DNA from: Streptomyces roseoviridis
GTDB lineage: Bacteria; Actinomycetota; Actinomycetes; Streptomycetales; Streptomycetaceae
Assembly (NCBI RefSeq): GCF_039535235.1
Contig: NZ_BAAAWU010000001.1
Location: forward strand, 62,001 to 126,000
DNA: 64,000 nt
Direction: 5' to 3'
Of this stretch, positions 8,164 to 16,068 are shown piece by piece. Both the position numbers and the translations under genes were made by a program. Positions within the stretch are counted from its first letter, which is position 1; each line of letters begins with the position of its first letter. The notes beneath the pieces are model-generated. The model did not search any database, was not told where the DNA came from, and saw only the letters and a list, made by a program, of their open reading frames with translations.

Positions 8164-9373
8164 GGATGTCCTCCTGAGGGGTAGCGCGGGTGAGAGCACC
8201 GGCGTGCCTGTGCGCACCGGGTGCGAGGAGCAGGGCCGCCGCGGAGATCGCCACGCAGAGCAGCAGCGCCCCCCGCAGCCCCAGCAGCGTGCCCACCGCT
8301 CCGGACAGAAGCGGGCCCAGCGGCACCAGGAACCAGGCGAGCGCCCGGTAAGAGGCGTTGATCCGGCCCAGCATCCCGGCCGGTGTGGACCGCTGCCGGT
8401 AGGAGACGGTGATGATGTTCCAGGTCACCACGGAGGCGCTGTACACCATCAGGGCGGCCACGTTGGCGGCCGGCCGGGCCGTGACGACGGGGACCGCGAG
8501 GGCGGCCGTGCCGATCACGACGGCCCCGGTCAGGACGCCCATCGGCGACAGCGTCCGCGGCAGTCGGGGGGTGAGCAGGGTGGCGGTCAGGCCGCCGAGC
8601 GAGGCGGCGGCCATGGCCAGCCCGAAACCCGTGCTGGTGAGTCCGACGGGTCCCGGGGCCAGGGCGTACAGGGTGAAGACGGGCATCCAGGCCGCGTAGG
8701 CCACCGCGCTGCAGGCGGTCATGGCGACGAAGCGCGTCAGGAGCGGATCGCGCCGCAGGAAGCGCATCCCCTCGACGATCTCCGACCGGATGTGCCGCCG
8801 CGGCCCGGAGGCCACGGCGGGAACGGCCGGCAGGGCCAGCATGACCAGCGCGGCGCATCCGTACAGGGCGGCGCTGGTCCCGGTGACGGTCAGCAGGCTG
8901 AGCGAGGCGATGGCGCCTGCGGCGGAGGGACCGAGGAAGCTGCGCATCACCAGTTCCGTGGCCGTGAGCTTGGCGTTGGCCGCCACGAGCCGGTCCGGCC
9001 CGACCATCGACGGGACGCAGCTCTGGGCGGCCACCTCGTAGAAGGCCTCCAGGACGCCGAGCGCGACGGCTGCGACGACCAGCGCGGGGATGCTCGGTCC
9101 GGTGACCGCGAGGACGGTCAGCAGTGCTCCGAGCACCGCCATGCGGCACCCGCCGGCCCGCAGCAGCACGGTACGGACCGGTGTCCGTTCGACCAGTACG
9201 CCTACCACGGGTGCGAGCAGGGTCCAGGGCAGGGCCCGTCCCACGGAGACCAGTGCCACGTCCAGCGGGGAGCGGGAGGCTGCCGCGGCCATCAGCGGCA
9301 GCAGCACCGCGGTCAGGCCGTCGGCCAGGGTGGACACGGAGAACGAGGTCAGCAGGACCCGGAACGGTCTCAC
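8150..9373 (-). CDS. MFS exporter
   Basis: 407 residues starting at a GTG that forms a GTGA overlap with the thioesterase stop. Many hydrophobic helices are present, with an MFS-like layout (VGRALPWTLLAPVVGVLVERTPVRTVLLRAGG between helices 2 and 3, RFLRRDPLLTRFVAMTACSA in the central loop). It resembles the macrolide-efflux/enterobactin-exporter-like MFS group. Placed inside the biosynthetic operon between the thioesterase and ATP-grasp genes, it probably exports the product and may give self-resistance. Substrate cannot be read from sequence. Confidence 0.85.
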   Translation of the reverse strand: MRPFRVLLTSFSVSTLADGLTAVLLPLMAAAASRSPLDVALVSVGRALPWTLLAPVVGVLVERTPVRTVLLRAGGCRMAVLGALLTVLAVTGPSIPALVVAAVALGVLEAFYEVAAQSCVPSMVGPDRLVAANAKLTATELVMRSFLGPSAAGAIASLSLLTVTGTSAALYGCAALVMLALPAVPAVASGPRRHIRSEIVEGMRFLRRDPLLTRFVAMTACSAVAYAAWMPVFTLYALAPGPVGLTSTGFGLAMAAASLGGLTATLLTPRLPRTLSPMGVLTGAVVIGTAALAVPVVTARPAANVAALMVYSASVVTWNIITVSYRQRSTPAGMLGRINASYRALAWFLVPLGPLLSGAVGTLLGLRGALLLCVAISAAALLLAPGAHRHAGALTRATPQEDIHDRV

Positions 9374-10242
9374 CGGCCGACGCCTCCCGTCCCCGCCGTG
9401 CTCGGTTCTCCCCGCAGCCGGGAGAAGTCGGCCGTCCTGCGTTTGCGAGGACCGTCGCCGAGGCCGGCGACGATCTCGCGGACGACCGCGGCCAGCGCGG
9501 GGACGTGCTCCGCCGAGAACAGCGAGTCGTGCGTGCCGGGCGCCCGGCGCCGGGTGACGGGGCGCGCCAGGAGCGTGTCCCAGCCCAGGTCCTCCGGGGC
9601 GTCGCCCCAGCCTTCCTCGTCCGCCGCGCGCACCAGGAAGCAGGGCGCGGAGCAGCCGGCGTCGGGCCAGGGTCGCCGCACGGCGTCGAGGTGCCAGCGG
9701 AACACGTCGAGGACGGGGCGCAGTTCCGTCGGTGAGATGCTCGCGCCGGGCGTGGCCCGGTTGAGGGCGGCCGCGACCTCGGCGAGGGCCAGCTCCTCGT
9801 CCGCCCCGAGGCGGTCCGGCAGTTCCACCCCGAACAGCCCGGCGATCTCGGCGGGTGCGGAGCGTTCCCGACGCGCGAGCACGTCCGGGGTCGCGCTGTC
9901 GAAGAGGACGACCGCGTCGGGCCGGTGGCCCGCGGCCTCGGCCCGACGGCTCATCTCCACGGCGACCGCGCCGCCGAAGGACCAGCCGGCCAGCACCGCA
10001 CCGGTCGGCGAGGCGACCTCTTCCAGCGCCGTCAGATAGTCCTCGGCGATGGCCGGGACGGAGCACCGGTCCGGCGGGCCGGGGTCGATCGCCTCGAAGG
10101 CGAACACGCGCCAGTCCGGGGGCAGGTGGGGCAGCAGTCTGCGGAAGCCGCCCGCTCCGCCGCCCGCCGGGTGGACGAAGACGATCGTCCGGCCCCGTCC
10201 GGCCTCCCTCAGGGGTACGAGATTTCCGGTGTCCACGAGCAC
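9370..10242 (-). CDS. Stand-alone thioesterase
   Basis: 290 residues with an alpha/beta-hydrolase fold of the NRPS/PKS thioesterase family. VFVHPAGGGAGGF gives the oxyanion region, GWSFGGAVAVEM the nucleophile Ser, and GTHDSLFSAEHV the catalytic His. None of the three assembly-line proteins has a built-in TE domain, so this protein may release the product or edit mis-primed carriers. The last 30 residues are Arg/Gly-rich and outside the domain. It follows the 995-residue NRPS by 67 bp and overlaps the exporter gene. Confidence 0.88.
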   Translation of the reverse strand: MLVDTGNLVPLREAGRGRTIVFVHPAGGGAGGFRRLLPHLPPDWRVFAFEAIDPGPPDRCSVPAIAEDYLTALEEVASPTGAVLAGWSFGGAVAVEMSRRAEAAGHRPDAVVLFDSATPDVLARRERSAPAEIAGLFGVELPDRLGADEELALAEVAAALNRATPGASISPTELRPVLDVFRWHLDAVRRPWPDAGCSAPCFLVRAADEEGWGDAPEDLGWDTLLARPVTRRRAPGTHDSLFSAEHVPALAAVVREIVAGLGDGPRKRRTADFSRLRGEPSTAGTGGVGR

Positions 10243-10309
10243 AGTTGTCTTTTCCTCGTCTGTGGGCCCCCTGGGCCGAAGCCGGGTCCGGCCCAGGGGT
10301 GGGAGGGGT

Positions 10310-13297
10310 TCACGCGGTGACCGCGGACCCCGTGCGCATCAGCGCCGCGATCGTCGCCACGGTCGGGCGGCGCACGACCTGCCGGAGCGACAGGTTGTCG
10401 TAGCCCTGCGCGCGCAGCTGGTTGACCAGGCGGGCGAGCAGCAGCGAGTGTCCGCCGGAGGCGAAGAACTCGTCGTCGGGGCGCGGCCAGCCACGGCCGA
10501 CGAGCTGCTTCCAGGCGGTCGCGACGAGCAGCTCCTGCGGGTCGTAGCCGGCGGGGTCGGCCTCCACGTCCGTGCCGGCGAAGGCCGGCAGGCCGTTGCG
10601 GTCGACCTTGCCCGAGACGGTGGTGGGGAAGCGGTCGAGCACCGTGACCGACTCGGGGACCATCGGCCTGGGCAGGCACTCGCGGAGCAGCCGCGTGACG
10701 GTGTCGGGGTCGGTCTCGCCACGGACGAACAGGCGCAGCCGGGGTTCCTCGTTCCGCCGGTCGACCACGGCCACGGCGTCGCGCACGCCCTCGGCGCGCT
10801 GTGCCACCCGCTCGATCTCCCGCAGGTCGATGCGCCAGCCGTTCAGTTTGACCTGGCTGTCGCTGCGGCCCGCGAGCCGCAGCGTGCCGGTGGCGTCGAG
10901 GTGTCCGATGTCGCCCGTGCGGTAGGCGGCGAAGCGGCGGCCGGCCACCCGGAGCTCGGTGAACGGAGAGGCGCCCTCGTGCCCGGTGAGGTAACCGGCG
11001 GCGAGTCCCGGCCCGGTGATCGCCACCTCGCCGCGCACCCCCTCGGGCAGTACCTCGCCCGAGGCGTCGACCACGACGATTCCGGCGCCCGCGACGGGTG
11101 TGCCGACGTGGATGTCGCCGCCGGGCTCCAGCCGGCCGGCGGTGGCGGTGGCGGTGGCCTCGGTCGGGCCGTAGAGGTTCCAGATCTCGGCCTGGGGGAA
11201 GTGCTGCCAGATGCGCCGTACGAGCTGCTCGTCGAGCGCCTCGCCGCCCAGCAGGAAGCGGCTGACGCGGAGCGGATCGCCGTCCTCCGACGGGTCGGCC
11301 GCGTCGAGCAGGGCGGAGAGGTAGCTGGGGACGCAGTTGAGGGTGAGGGCGGTGGTGGCGGTGGCCAGTTCGGCGCGGACCGCGGCGAGGTCGAGGCGGT
11401 CGGCGGCCGGCAGCCAGACGCAGCCGCCGTGGTACAGGACGCCGAGTGTCTGCTTGAAGCTGGCGTCGAAGACCGGGCTGGAGATCACGGGCAGCGTCGC
11501 CCCGTCGGCCAGGAAGGTGCGTGCCATCGCCGACAGGTAGTTGTCCAGGCTCGCACGGCTCACCTGCACCAGCTTGGGCAGGCCCGTCGAGCCCGAGGTG
11601 CGCAGGAGGTAGCCGGTCGTGTCGCCGTCGACGTGCGCCGGTTCGCCGGGGAGGGCCCCGGGGACGGTGTGCACGTCCTCCATCCGCACGGCCCTGCAGC
11701 CGTGCGGGAGGGGCACCTCAGGGGCGTCCGCGCCGGTCAGGACCACCGATGCCTGCGCCCACTCCAGCGCATCGGCCAGCCGGGCAGCCGGTTCCTGCGT
11801 CGACAGCGGCAGGAAGGCGGCCCCCCGCCACAGCGCCGCCAGCTGCGCGGCCAGCAGGTCGGGCCCGTGGTCGGCGAGCACGGCGACCACTCCCTGGGCG
11901 GGGACGTCGGACAGCGCACCGGACAGCGCCGCCACGCGGGCGCCCAGGTCCCGGTAGGTGAGGACCAGGTCGCCGTGCCGGAAGGCCGGTGCGTCCGGGC
12001 GCTCGCCCATGTGGGCCAGGACCGTGTCCGTCAGCGGCGCGGCGGCGGGACGGTCCTTGCCGCCGTCGAGGCGTTCGGCGATCGCGGCCGCTTCCGCGAG
12101 CGGCAGCAGGCGCAGGGTGCCGAGCGGCGCCGAGGGGCGGTGCGCGAGGTCGGCGAGGACTCCGGCCCACAGGGTGAGCAGGGTGTCGAGGAGCCACCGG
12201 CCTCCCTCTCCGGTCGCCGACTCGGCGTGCAGTCGCCAGGCTGCGCCGTGGGTACGCAGGGACAGGGTGATGTCACCGTCGAGCGGGGCGGACCAGGTCT
12301 CCAGGTACCAGCCGTCGGGCAGCGCCGGCGTGCCGACCGGGTCGAAGACCAGGGGGGGCCGGTCCGTCTCACCGGGCAGGGCCGGTCCGCCGAGCATCTC
12401 GGACAGTTCGGCCAGGTCGGCCCGGCGCTCGGGCAGGGCGGCGGTCGCCGCCCGCGTCAGGTCGACCTCCCAGCCGGTGGCGACGGTCTGGGTCAGCGGA
12501 CCGACGAGGGTGTCGACGCCCATCACCTCGCGGGCGTCGCAGCGCAGGCCGACGGCGTGGGGGCCGAGGCCGAGCCGCTGGGCCATCGTGTCGAGCGCCA
12601 GGTGGGCGATCTCGGCGATGTCGCAGCCGGATCGCTCCGCGAGCGCGCCGAGCAGCGCGGTCTCGTCCGGTCCCAGGATCCGGTCGGCGGCCGTGGCACC
12701 CTCGGCGCCCGCCGCGCCCGTACCGGCCGCGCCGGGGAAGACGTCGGTCAGGCGCGGGGAACCGGTGTCGGCGGCGCGCCGCCGGGCGGACCAGTAGTGC
12801 TCCTCCTCGCGGAGTTCGCCCTCGCGCATCATGGCGCTGTGCCCCTGGGCCACCGTCAGGAAGTCCAGGGCGGGCTCCGTCCCGGTCCCGGAGCCGCCGA
12901 GCCGGCGGGCGACGTCCGCCAGAAGCAGGGACAGGGACGCCGGGTCCGCGAAGAGGGCGTCGCAGGAGACGGTCAGCAGGGGGCCGTCCCAGGAGTCGGC
13001 GACCGAGGCCGTCAGGGTGCCGCTCACCAGTTCCCTCACGCCGTCCGCGGTGACCGTCCACCGCGGTGCGCCGGCGCTGCGCTGCCGGGGGACCCGCAGT
13101 CCGGTGACACTGACGCGGTCGGCGGTGAGGACCGGTGCGGCGGTCAGGGCCGCGCCGAGTGCCTCGGCCAGCGCGGTGGCCGAGGTGGCCGGCACGCGCA
13201 CGCTGAGGGTGAGCCGGCGGTCGCCGGCGTCGAGCGCGGCGCGCTGCAGGGGGCTGAGGTCGAAGGCCGGGGCCGTGGAGGTGTCCGTGATGCTCAT
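10310..13297 (-). CDS. NRPS module: Cy-like/degenerate C - A - T
   Basis: 995 residues. Residues about 10-400 form a condensation-superfamily domain without HHxxxDG; at 113-121 it has DALFADPAS, which fits the DxxxxDxxS motif of heterocyclization domains. The A domain spans about 420-850 (LLRTSGSTGLPK at 564, NLYGPTEATATAT at 707, AYRTGD), and the T domain follows with its phosphopantetheine Ser at about 951 (FFASGGHSLLLARL). Hand alignment to GrsA gives pocket residues D-A-K-N-L-G-L-A-T; Lys at the third position suits an acidic side chain, as in Glu-type codes. The lysine-to-aminoadipate genes nearby make aminoadipate the favoured substrate. It probably loads the line for the PKS. ATGA overlap with the oxygenase gene. 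Confidence 0.88.
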   Translation of the reverse strand: MSITDTSTAPAFDLSPLQRAALDAGDRRLTLSVRVPATSATALAEALGAALTAAPVLTADRVSVTGLRVPRQRSAGAPRWTVTADGVRELVSGTLTASVADSWDGPLLTVSCDALFADPASLSLLLADVARRLGGSGTGTEPALDFLTVAQGHSAMMREGELREEEHYWSARRRAADTGSPRLTDVFPGAAGTGAAGAEGATAADRILGPDETALLGALAERSGCDIAEIAHLALDTMAQRLGLGPHAVGLRCDAREVMGVDTLVGPLTQTVATGWEVDLTRAATAALPERRADLAELSEMLGGPALPGETDRPPLVFDPVGTPALPDGWYLETWSAPLDGDITLSLRTHGAAWRLHAESATGEGGRWLLDTLLTLWAGVLADLAHRPSAPLGTLRLLPLAEAAAIAERLDGGKDRPAAAPLTDTVLAHMGERPDAPAFRHGDLVLTYRDLGARVAALSGALSDVPAQGVVAVLADHGPDLLAAQLAALWRGAAFLPLSTQEPAARLADALEWAQASVVLTGADAPEVPLPHGCRAVRMEDVHTVPGALPGEPAHVDGDTTGYLLRTSGSTGLPKLVQVSRASLDNYLSAMARTFLADGATLPVISSPVFDASFKQTLGVLYHGGCVWLPAADRLDLAAVRAELATATTALTLNCVPSYLSALLDAADPSEDGDPLRVSRFLLGGEALDEQLVRRIWQHFPQAEIWNLYGPTEATATATAGRLEPGGDIHVGTPVAGAGIVVVDASGEVLPEGVRGEVAITGPGLAAGYLTGHEGASPFTELRVAGRRFAAYRTGDIGHLDATGTLRLAGRSDSQVKLNGWRIDLREIERVAQRAEGVRDAVAVVDRRNEEPRLRLFVRGETDPDTVTRLLRECLPRPMVPESVTVLDRFPTTVSGKVDRNGLPAFAGTDVEADPAGYDPQELLVATAWKQLVGRGWPRPDDEFFASGGHSLLLARLVNQLRAQGYDNLSLRQVVRRPTVATIAALMRTGSAVTA

Positions 13298-14322
13298 GCC
13301 TGTGCTCCTCCGACCACGCTGCGGTAGGACTCGGCGATCTTCAGGAGGATGCGACGCGGTCCGCTGAAGGGCCGGCGGCCGTGGGCGGCCAGCATGTTGT
13401 CGACGATGAGGATGTCGCCCTCGCGCCAGTCGAACTGGACGGTGTGCTTCTCGACGATGTCGTTGACCACCGTGATGACGTCCGCGTCGATGTCCGACCC
13501 GTCACCCCAGAAGACGTTGTTGGGCCACAGCTGTTCGTCCGTGTCGTCCGGCGAGGTCGACAGGGCGTCGCGGATGCCGCTGTCCATCCGGGAGATGTGG
13601 AAGCCGTGGGCGTAGTTGAACCACACCTCGTCGCCCGTGACGGGGTGCCGGGCGATCGCGGGCCGGCGCTCGGAGGTACGGAGCTGGTCGTCGCCGATCC
13701 ACTCGACGGTGCGGCCTTCGGCGCGGCAGAGCTCCTCGACCTCCTCGCGGCTGTCGGTCTCGTACGAGCGCTGCCAGGTGCGGTTGTATCCATAACCGCG
13801 GACGTACAGCAGCTCGCGCTCGGCGAACTGCCGCCGTATGTCCTCGGGGATGGCCCGCATCAGGGTGCGGTTGTCGGTGAGCGGCGTCTGCCCGCGGTCC
13901 TTGGGCTCGATGTCGCACTGGAAGAACAGCAGCATCGGCCAGTCGTGCGAGTAGCAGAACTCGCTGTGCTGCCGGATGTCGAGGTCCTCGGGGTACTCGC
14001 TCGCGGTGTACGTGGTCTTGCCGACCCGGCTGCGGATGGCGGCACCACCCGCGTAGTCGACCAGCTGACCGCTGAACGCCTCGACCACGGCGTCGAAGTC
14101 GGGTTTGGTCGGCGACCGGAACAGCAGCGCACCGTGGCGGTACAGGTCGGCCCGGAGCTCCTCGCGGTGCTCGCGGACCCAGGCCGCCAGATCGACATCG
14201 GCGTCGGCCTCGAAGGCCAGCGGCAGCTGCTCTTCGTTGTAGGCGGTGCGGCGCACCAGATCCGTGGCGGTCGCTCCGCCGGTTTCCCCGGAATCGAGCC
14301 GGGCGAACTTGCCGATGGGCAC
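13294..14322 (-). CDS. Fe(II)/2-oxoglutarate-dependent oxygenase, TauD/clavaminate synthase-like
   Basis: 342 residues from the GTG at 14322, which has GAAGGAG about 8 nt upstream; the longer frame upstream is non-coding. RQHSEFCYSHDWP carries the H-x-E iron ligands and VDNMLAAHGRRPFSGPRRILL the distal His and the 2-oxoglutarate-binding Arg. An H-x-E triad is typical of the AsnO, VioC and clavaminate synthase group, which hydroxylates or desaturates free or carrier-bound amino acids; dapdiamide DdaC is a related epoxidase. It is the first gene of an operon running to the ATP-grasp genes and overlaps the NRPS start (ATGA). Likely role is oxidation of an amino-acid residue of the product. Confidence 0.88.
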   Translation of the reverse strand: MPIGKFARLDSGETGGATATDLVRRTAYNEEQLPLAFEADADVDLAAWVREHREELRADLYRHGALLFRSPTKPDFDAVVEAFSGQLVDYAGGAAIRSRVGKTTYTASEYPEDLDIRQHSEFCYSHDWPMLLFFQCDIEPKDRGQTPLTDNRTLMRAIPEDIRRQFAERELLYVRGYGYNRTWQRSYETDSREEVEELCRAEGRTVEWIGDDQLRTSERRPAIARHPVTGDEVWFNYAHGFHISRMDSGIRDALSTSPDDTDEQLWPNNVFWGDGSDIDADVITVVNDIVEKHTVQFDWREGDILIVDNMLAAHGRRPFSGPRRILLKIAESYRSVVGGAQA

Positions 14323-14688
14323 GGGCTGTTCTCCTTCGCGGATGTCCTTGACGGTTCGTCGCCGCCACCCGGGGGCTGGGCCGGGGTGGTCGGGAGACCG
14401 AAGAGGGAGCCGGTTCCGGTGGGATCTTTGTCGCTCGGGCGGCTCCTCGAAGCGGGTCGCTTCGTCTGTGCTCCGACTGTGCCGTGCGGCGGCGCCGGAC
14501 GTCATCACTTCCCTGTGGCCGCCCTCTGCCAGGGCAGTGGAATGCCATCGGGGACCGGGCCGGGCGGGAGTGCCACTGGGCTACGGTCGGCAGCGATCGG
14601 AGCCATGCCGGGAGTTCCCGCGGCCGGTCGTCGGCAGTCGTCCGACCCCTTCCCGCATCCCGGGCAGCCCACTTCTGGAGGAACGTTC
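14323..14688. promoter_or_regulatory. Divergent promoter region, oxygenase/NRPS operon versus lat-pcd
   Basis: 366 bp separate two divergent biosynthetic operons. I see no gene in it. It holds the inverted-repeat motif described separately at 14526-14547 and a TACGGT candidate -10 near 14582 in front of lat. Confidence 0.55.
14526..14547. promoter_or_regulatory. Putative operator, copy 1 of a shared motif
   Basis: CTGCC-AG-GGCAG is a perfect 5-bp inverted repeat, followed 2 nt later by [G]AATGCCA and a CGGGG run. The same string with three differences in 22 positions occurs at 18157-18178. Distance is about 141 bp to the lat start and about 204 bp to the oxygenase start. A cluster regulator binding both sites is an inference. 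Confidence 0.45.
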
Positions 14689-16068
14689 ATGCTTGACGCG
14701 ACACACCTGGTCCCGGCGCCCGGCGTCACAGCGGAGGTCCACCCGGCCGACGTGCATTCCCGACTGGCCGCTCACATGCTGGTGGACGGCTTCCCGATGG
14801 TTCTGGACCTGGCGCGCAGTCACGGCAGCTGGCTGGTGGACGCCGTCAGCGGCGAGGCCTACCTCGACATGTACACCTTCTTCGCCTCGAGTCCGCTGGG
14901 CATCAACCCGCCCGACGTGGTGGAGGACCCGGAGATGATGAACCGGCTCGCCCGGGTGGGTGCCAACAAGCCGGCCAACTGCGACACGTACACCACGTAC
15001 CTGGTCGAGTTCGTGGAGACCTTCAAGCGCGTCCTCGGCGACCCCGCGCTGCCGCACCTGTTCTTCGTCGAGGGCGGCGCGCTCGCCGTGGAGAACGCGC
15101 TCAAGTGCGCGTTCGACTGGAAGAGCCGCCACAACGAGGCCCACGGCCGTTCCCCGGAGCTCGGCCGGCGTGCACTCCACCTGACCCGCGCCTTCCACGG
15201 CCGGAGCGGGTACACGATGTCGCTGACCAACACCGACCCCACCAAGACCGACCGCTTCCCGGCCTTCGACTGGCCGCGCATCGACGTGCCCGCCGTGCGC
15301 TTCCCGCTCTCCGACCACCTGGCCGAGGTGGAGGAGGCCGAGCGGCGCGCCCTGGCCCAGGCCGAGGCCGCGTTCCGCGCCCATCCGCACGACATCGCCT
15401 GCTTCGTCGCGGAACCGGTCCAGGGCGAGGGCGGCGACAACCACATGCGGCCGGAGTTCCTCCGGGCCGTGCAGGAACTCTGCCGGCGGCACGACGCCCT
15501 CGTCGTGGTCGACGAGGTCCAGACCGGTGTCGGCCTCACCGGTACCCCGTGGGCGTACCAACAGCTCGGCATCGAGCCGGACATCGTCGCCTTCTCGAAG
15601 AAGACCCAGGTGGGCGGCATCATGGCCGGGCGGCGCGTCGACGAGGTGCCGGACAACGTCTTCCGGGTGAGCAGCCGCATCAGCTCCACCTGGGGCGGCG
15701 GTCTCGTCGACATGGTCCGGGCCACCCGCCTGCTCGAGGTCATCGAGCGCGACGGGCTGATCGCCCGCGCCGCCGAGGCCGGCGACCACTTCGTCACGGG
15801 CCTGCGCCGGGTGGCCGACCGGCATCCCGGAGTGATGGACAACGTGCGGGGACGCGGCCTGATGTGCGCCTTCGACATGCCGACCCCGGAGCTCCGCGAC
15901 GAGGTCGTGCGCCGGATGCGGGAGGAGGAGCGGGTGCTCGTGCTGCCCGGCGGAGAGCGGACGGTCCGGGCGAGGCCCGCGCTGAACATCGCGTACGCGG
16001 AGCTGGACCTGTCGCTGTCCGCCCTGGACCGCACCCTCGTCCGGATGGCCTCGGAGGGTCGGCTGTGA
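14689..16068 (+). CDS. lat: L-lysine 6-aminotransferase
   Basis: 459 residues, class III aminotransferase; ATG preceded by GGAGGAAC. Motifs are ALTRAFHGRSGYT-like (residues 163-175), VVVDEVQTGVGLTG (PLP Asp region, about 272-285) and AFSKKTQVGG with the PLP lysine (304 or 305). The KKTQVGG string and the N-terminal DLARSHGSWLVDAVSG match lysine 6-aminotransferases such as cephamycin LAT, which move the epsilon-amino group to 2-oxoglutarate to give allysine/piperideine-6-carboxylate. It overlaps the dehydrogenase gene by GTGA, so the pair should convert lysine to L-2-aminoadipate. No other beta-lactam genes are present, which argues for aminoadipate as a building block here. Confidence 0.92.
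   Translation: MLDATHLVPAPGVTAEVHPADVHSRLAAHMLVDGFPMVLDLARSHGSWLVDAVSGEAYLDMYTFFASSPLGINPPDVVEDPEMMNRLARVGANKPANCDTYTTYLVEFVETFKRVLGDPALPHLFFVEGGALAVENALKCAFDWKSRHNEAHGRSPELGRRALHLTRAFHGRSGYTMSLTNTDPTKTDRFPAFDWPRIDVPAVRFPLSDHLAEVEEAERRALAQAEAAFRAHPHDIACFVAEPVQGEGGDNHMRPEFLRAVQELCRRHDALVVVDEVQTGVGLTGTPWAYQQLGIEPDIVAFSKKTQVGGIMAGRRVDEVPDNVFRVSSRISSTWGGGLVDMVRATRLLEVIERDGLIARAAEAGDHFVTGLRRVADRHPGVMDNVRGRGLMCAFDMPTPELRDEVVRRMREEERVLVLPGGERTVRARPALNIAYAELDLSLSALDRTLVRMASEGRL

Noticed and set aside
13294..14322. Taurine or sulfonate dioxygenase role for the TauD-like protein
   Set aside because: The H-x-E triad and position in the NRPS operon fit amino-acid oxygenases rather than taurine dioxygenase with H-x-D.
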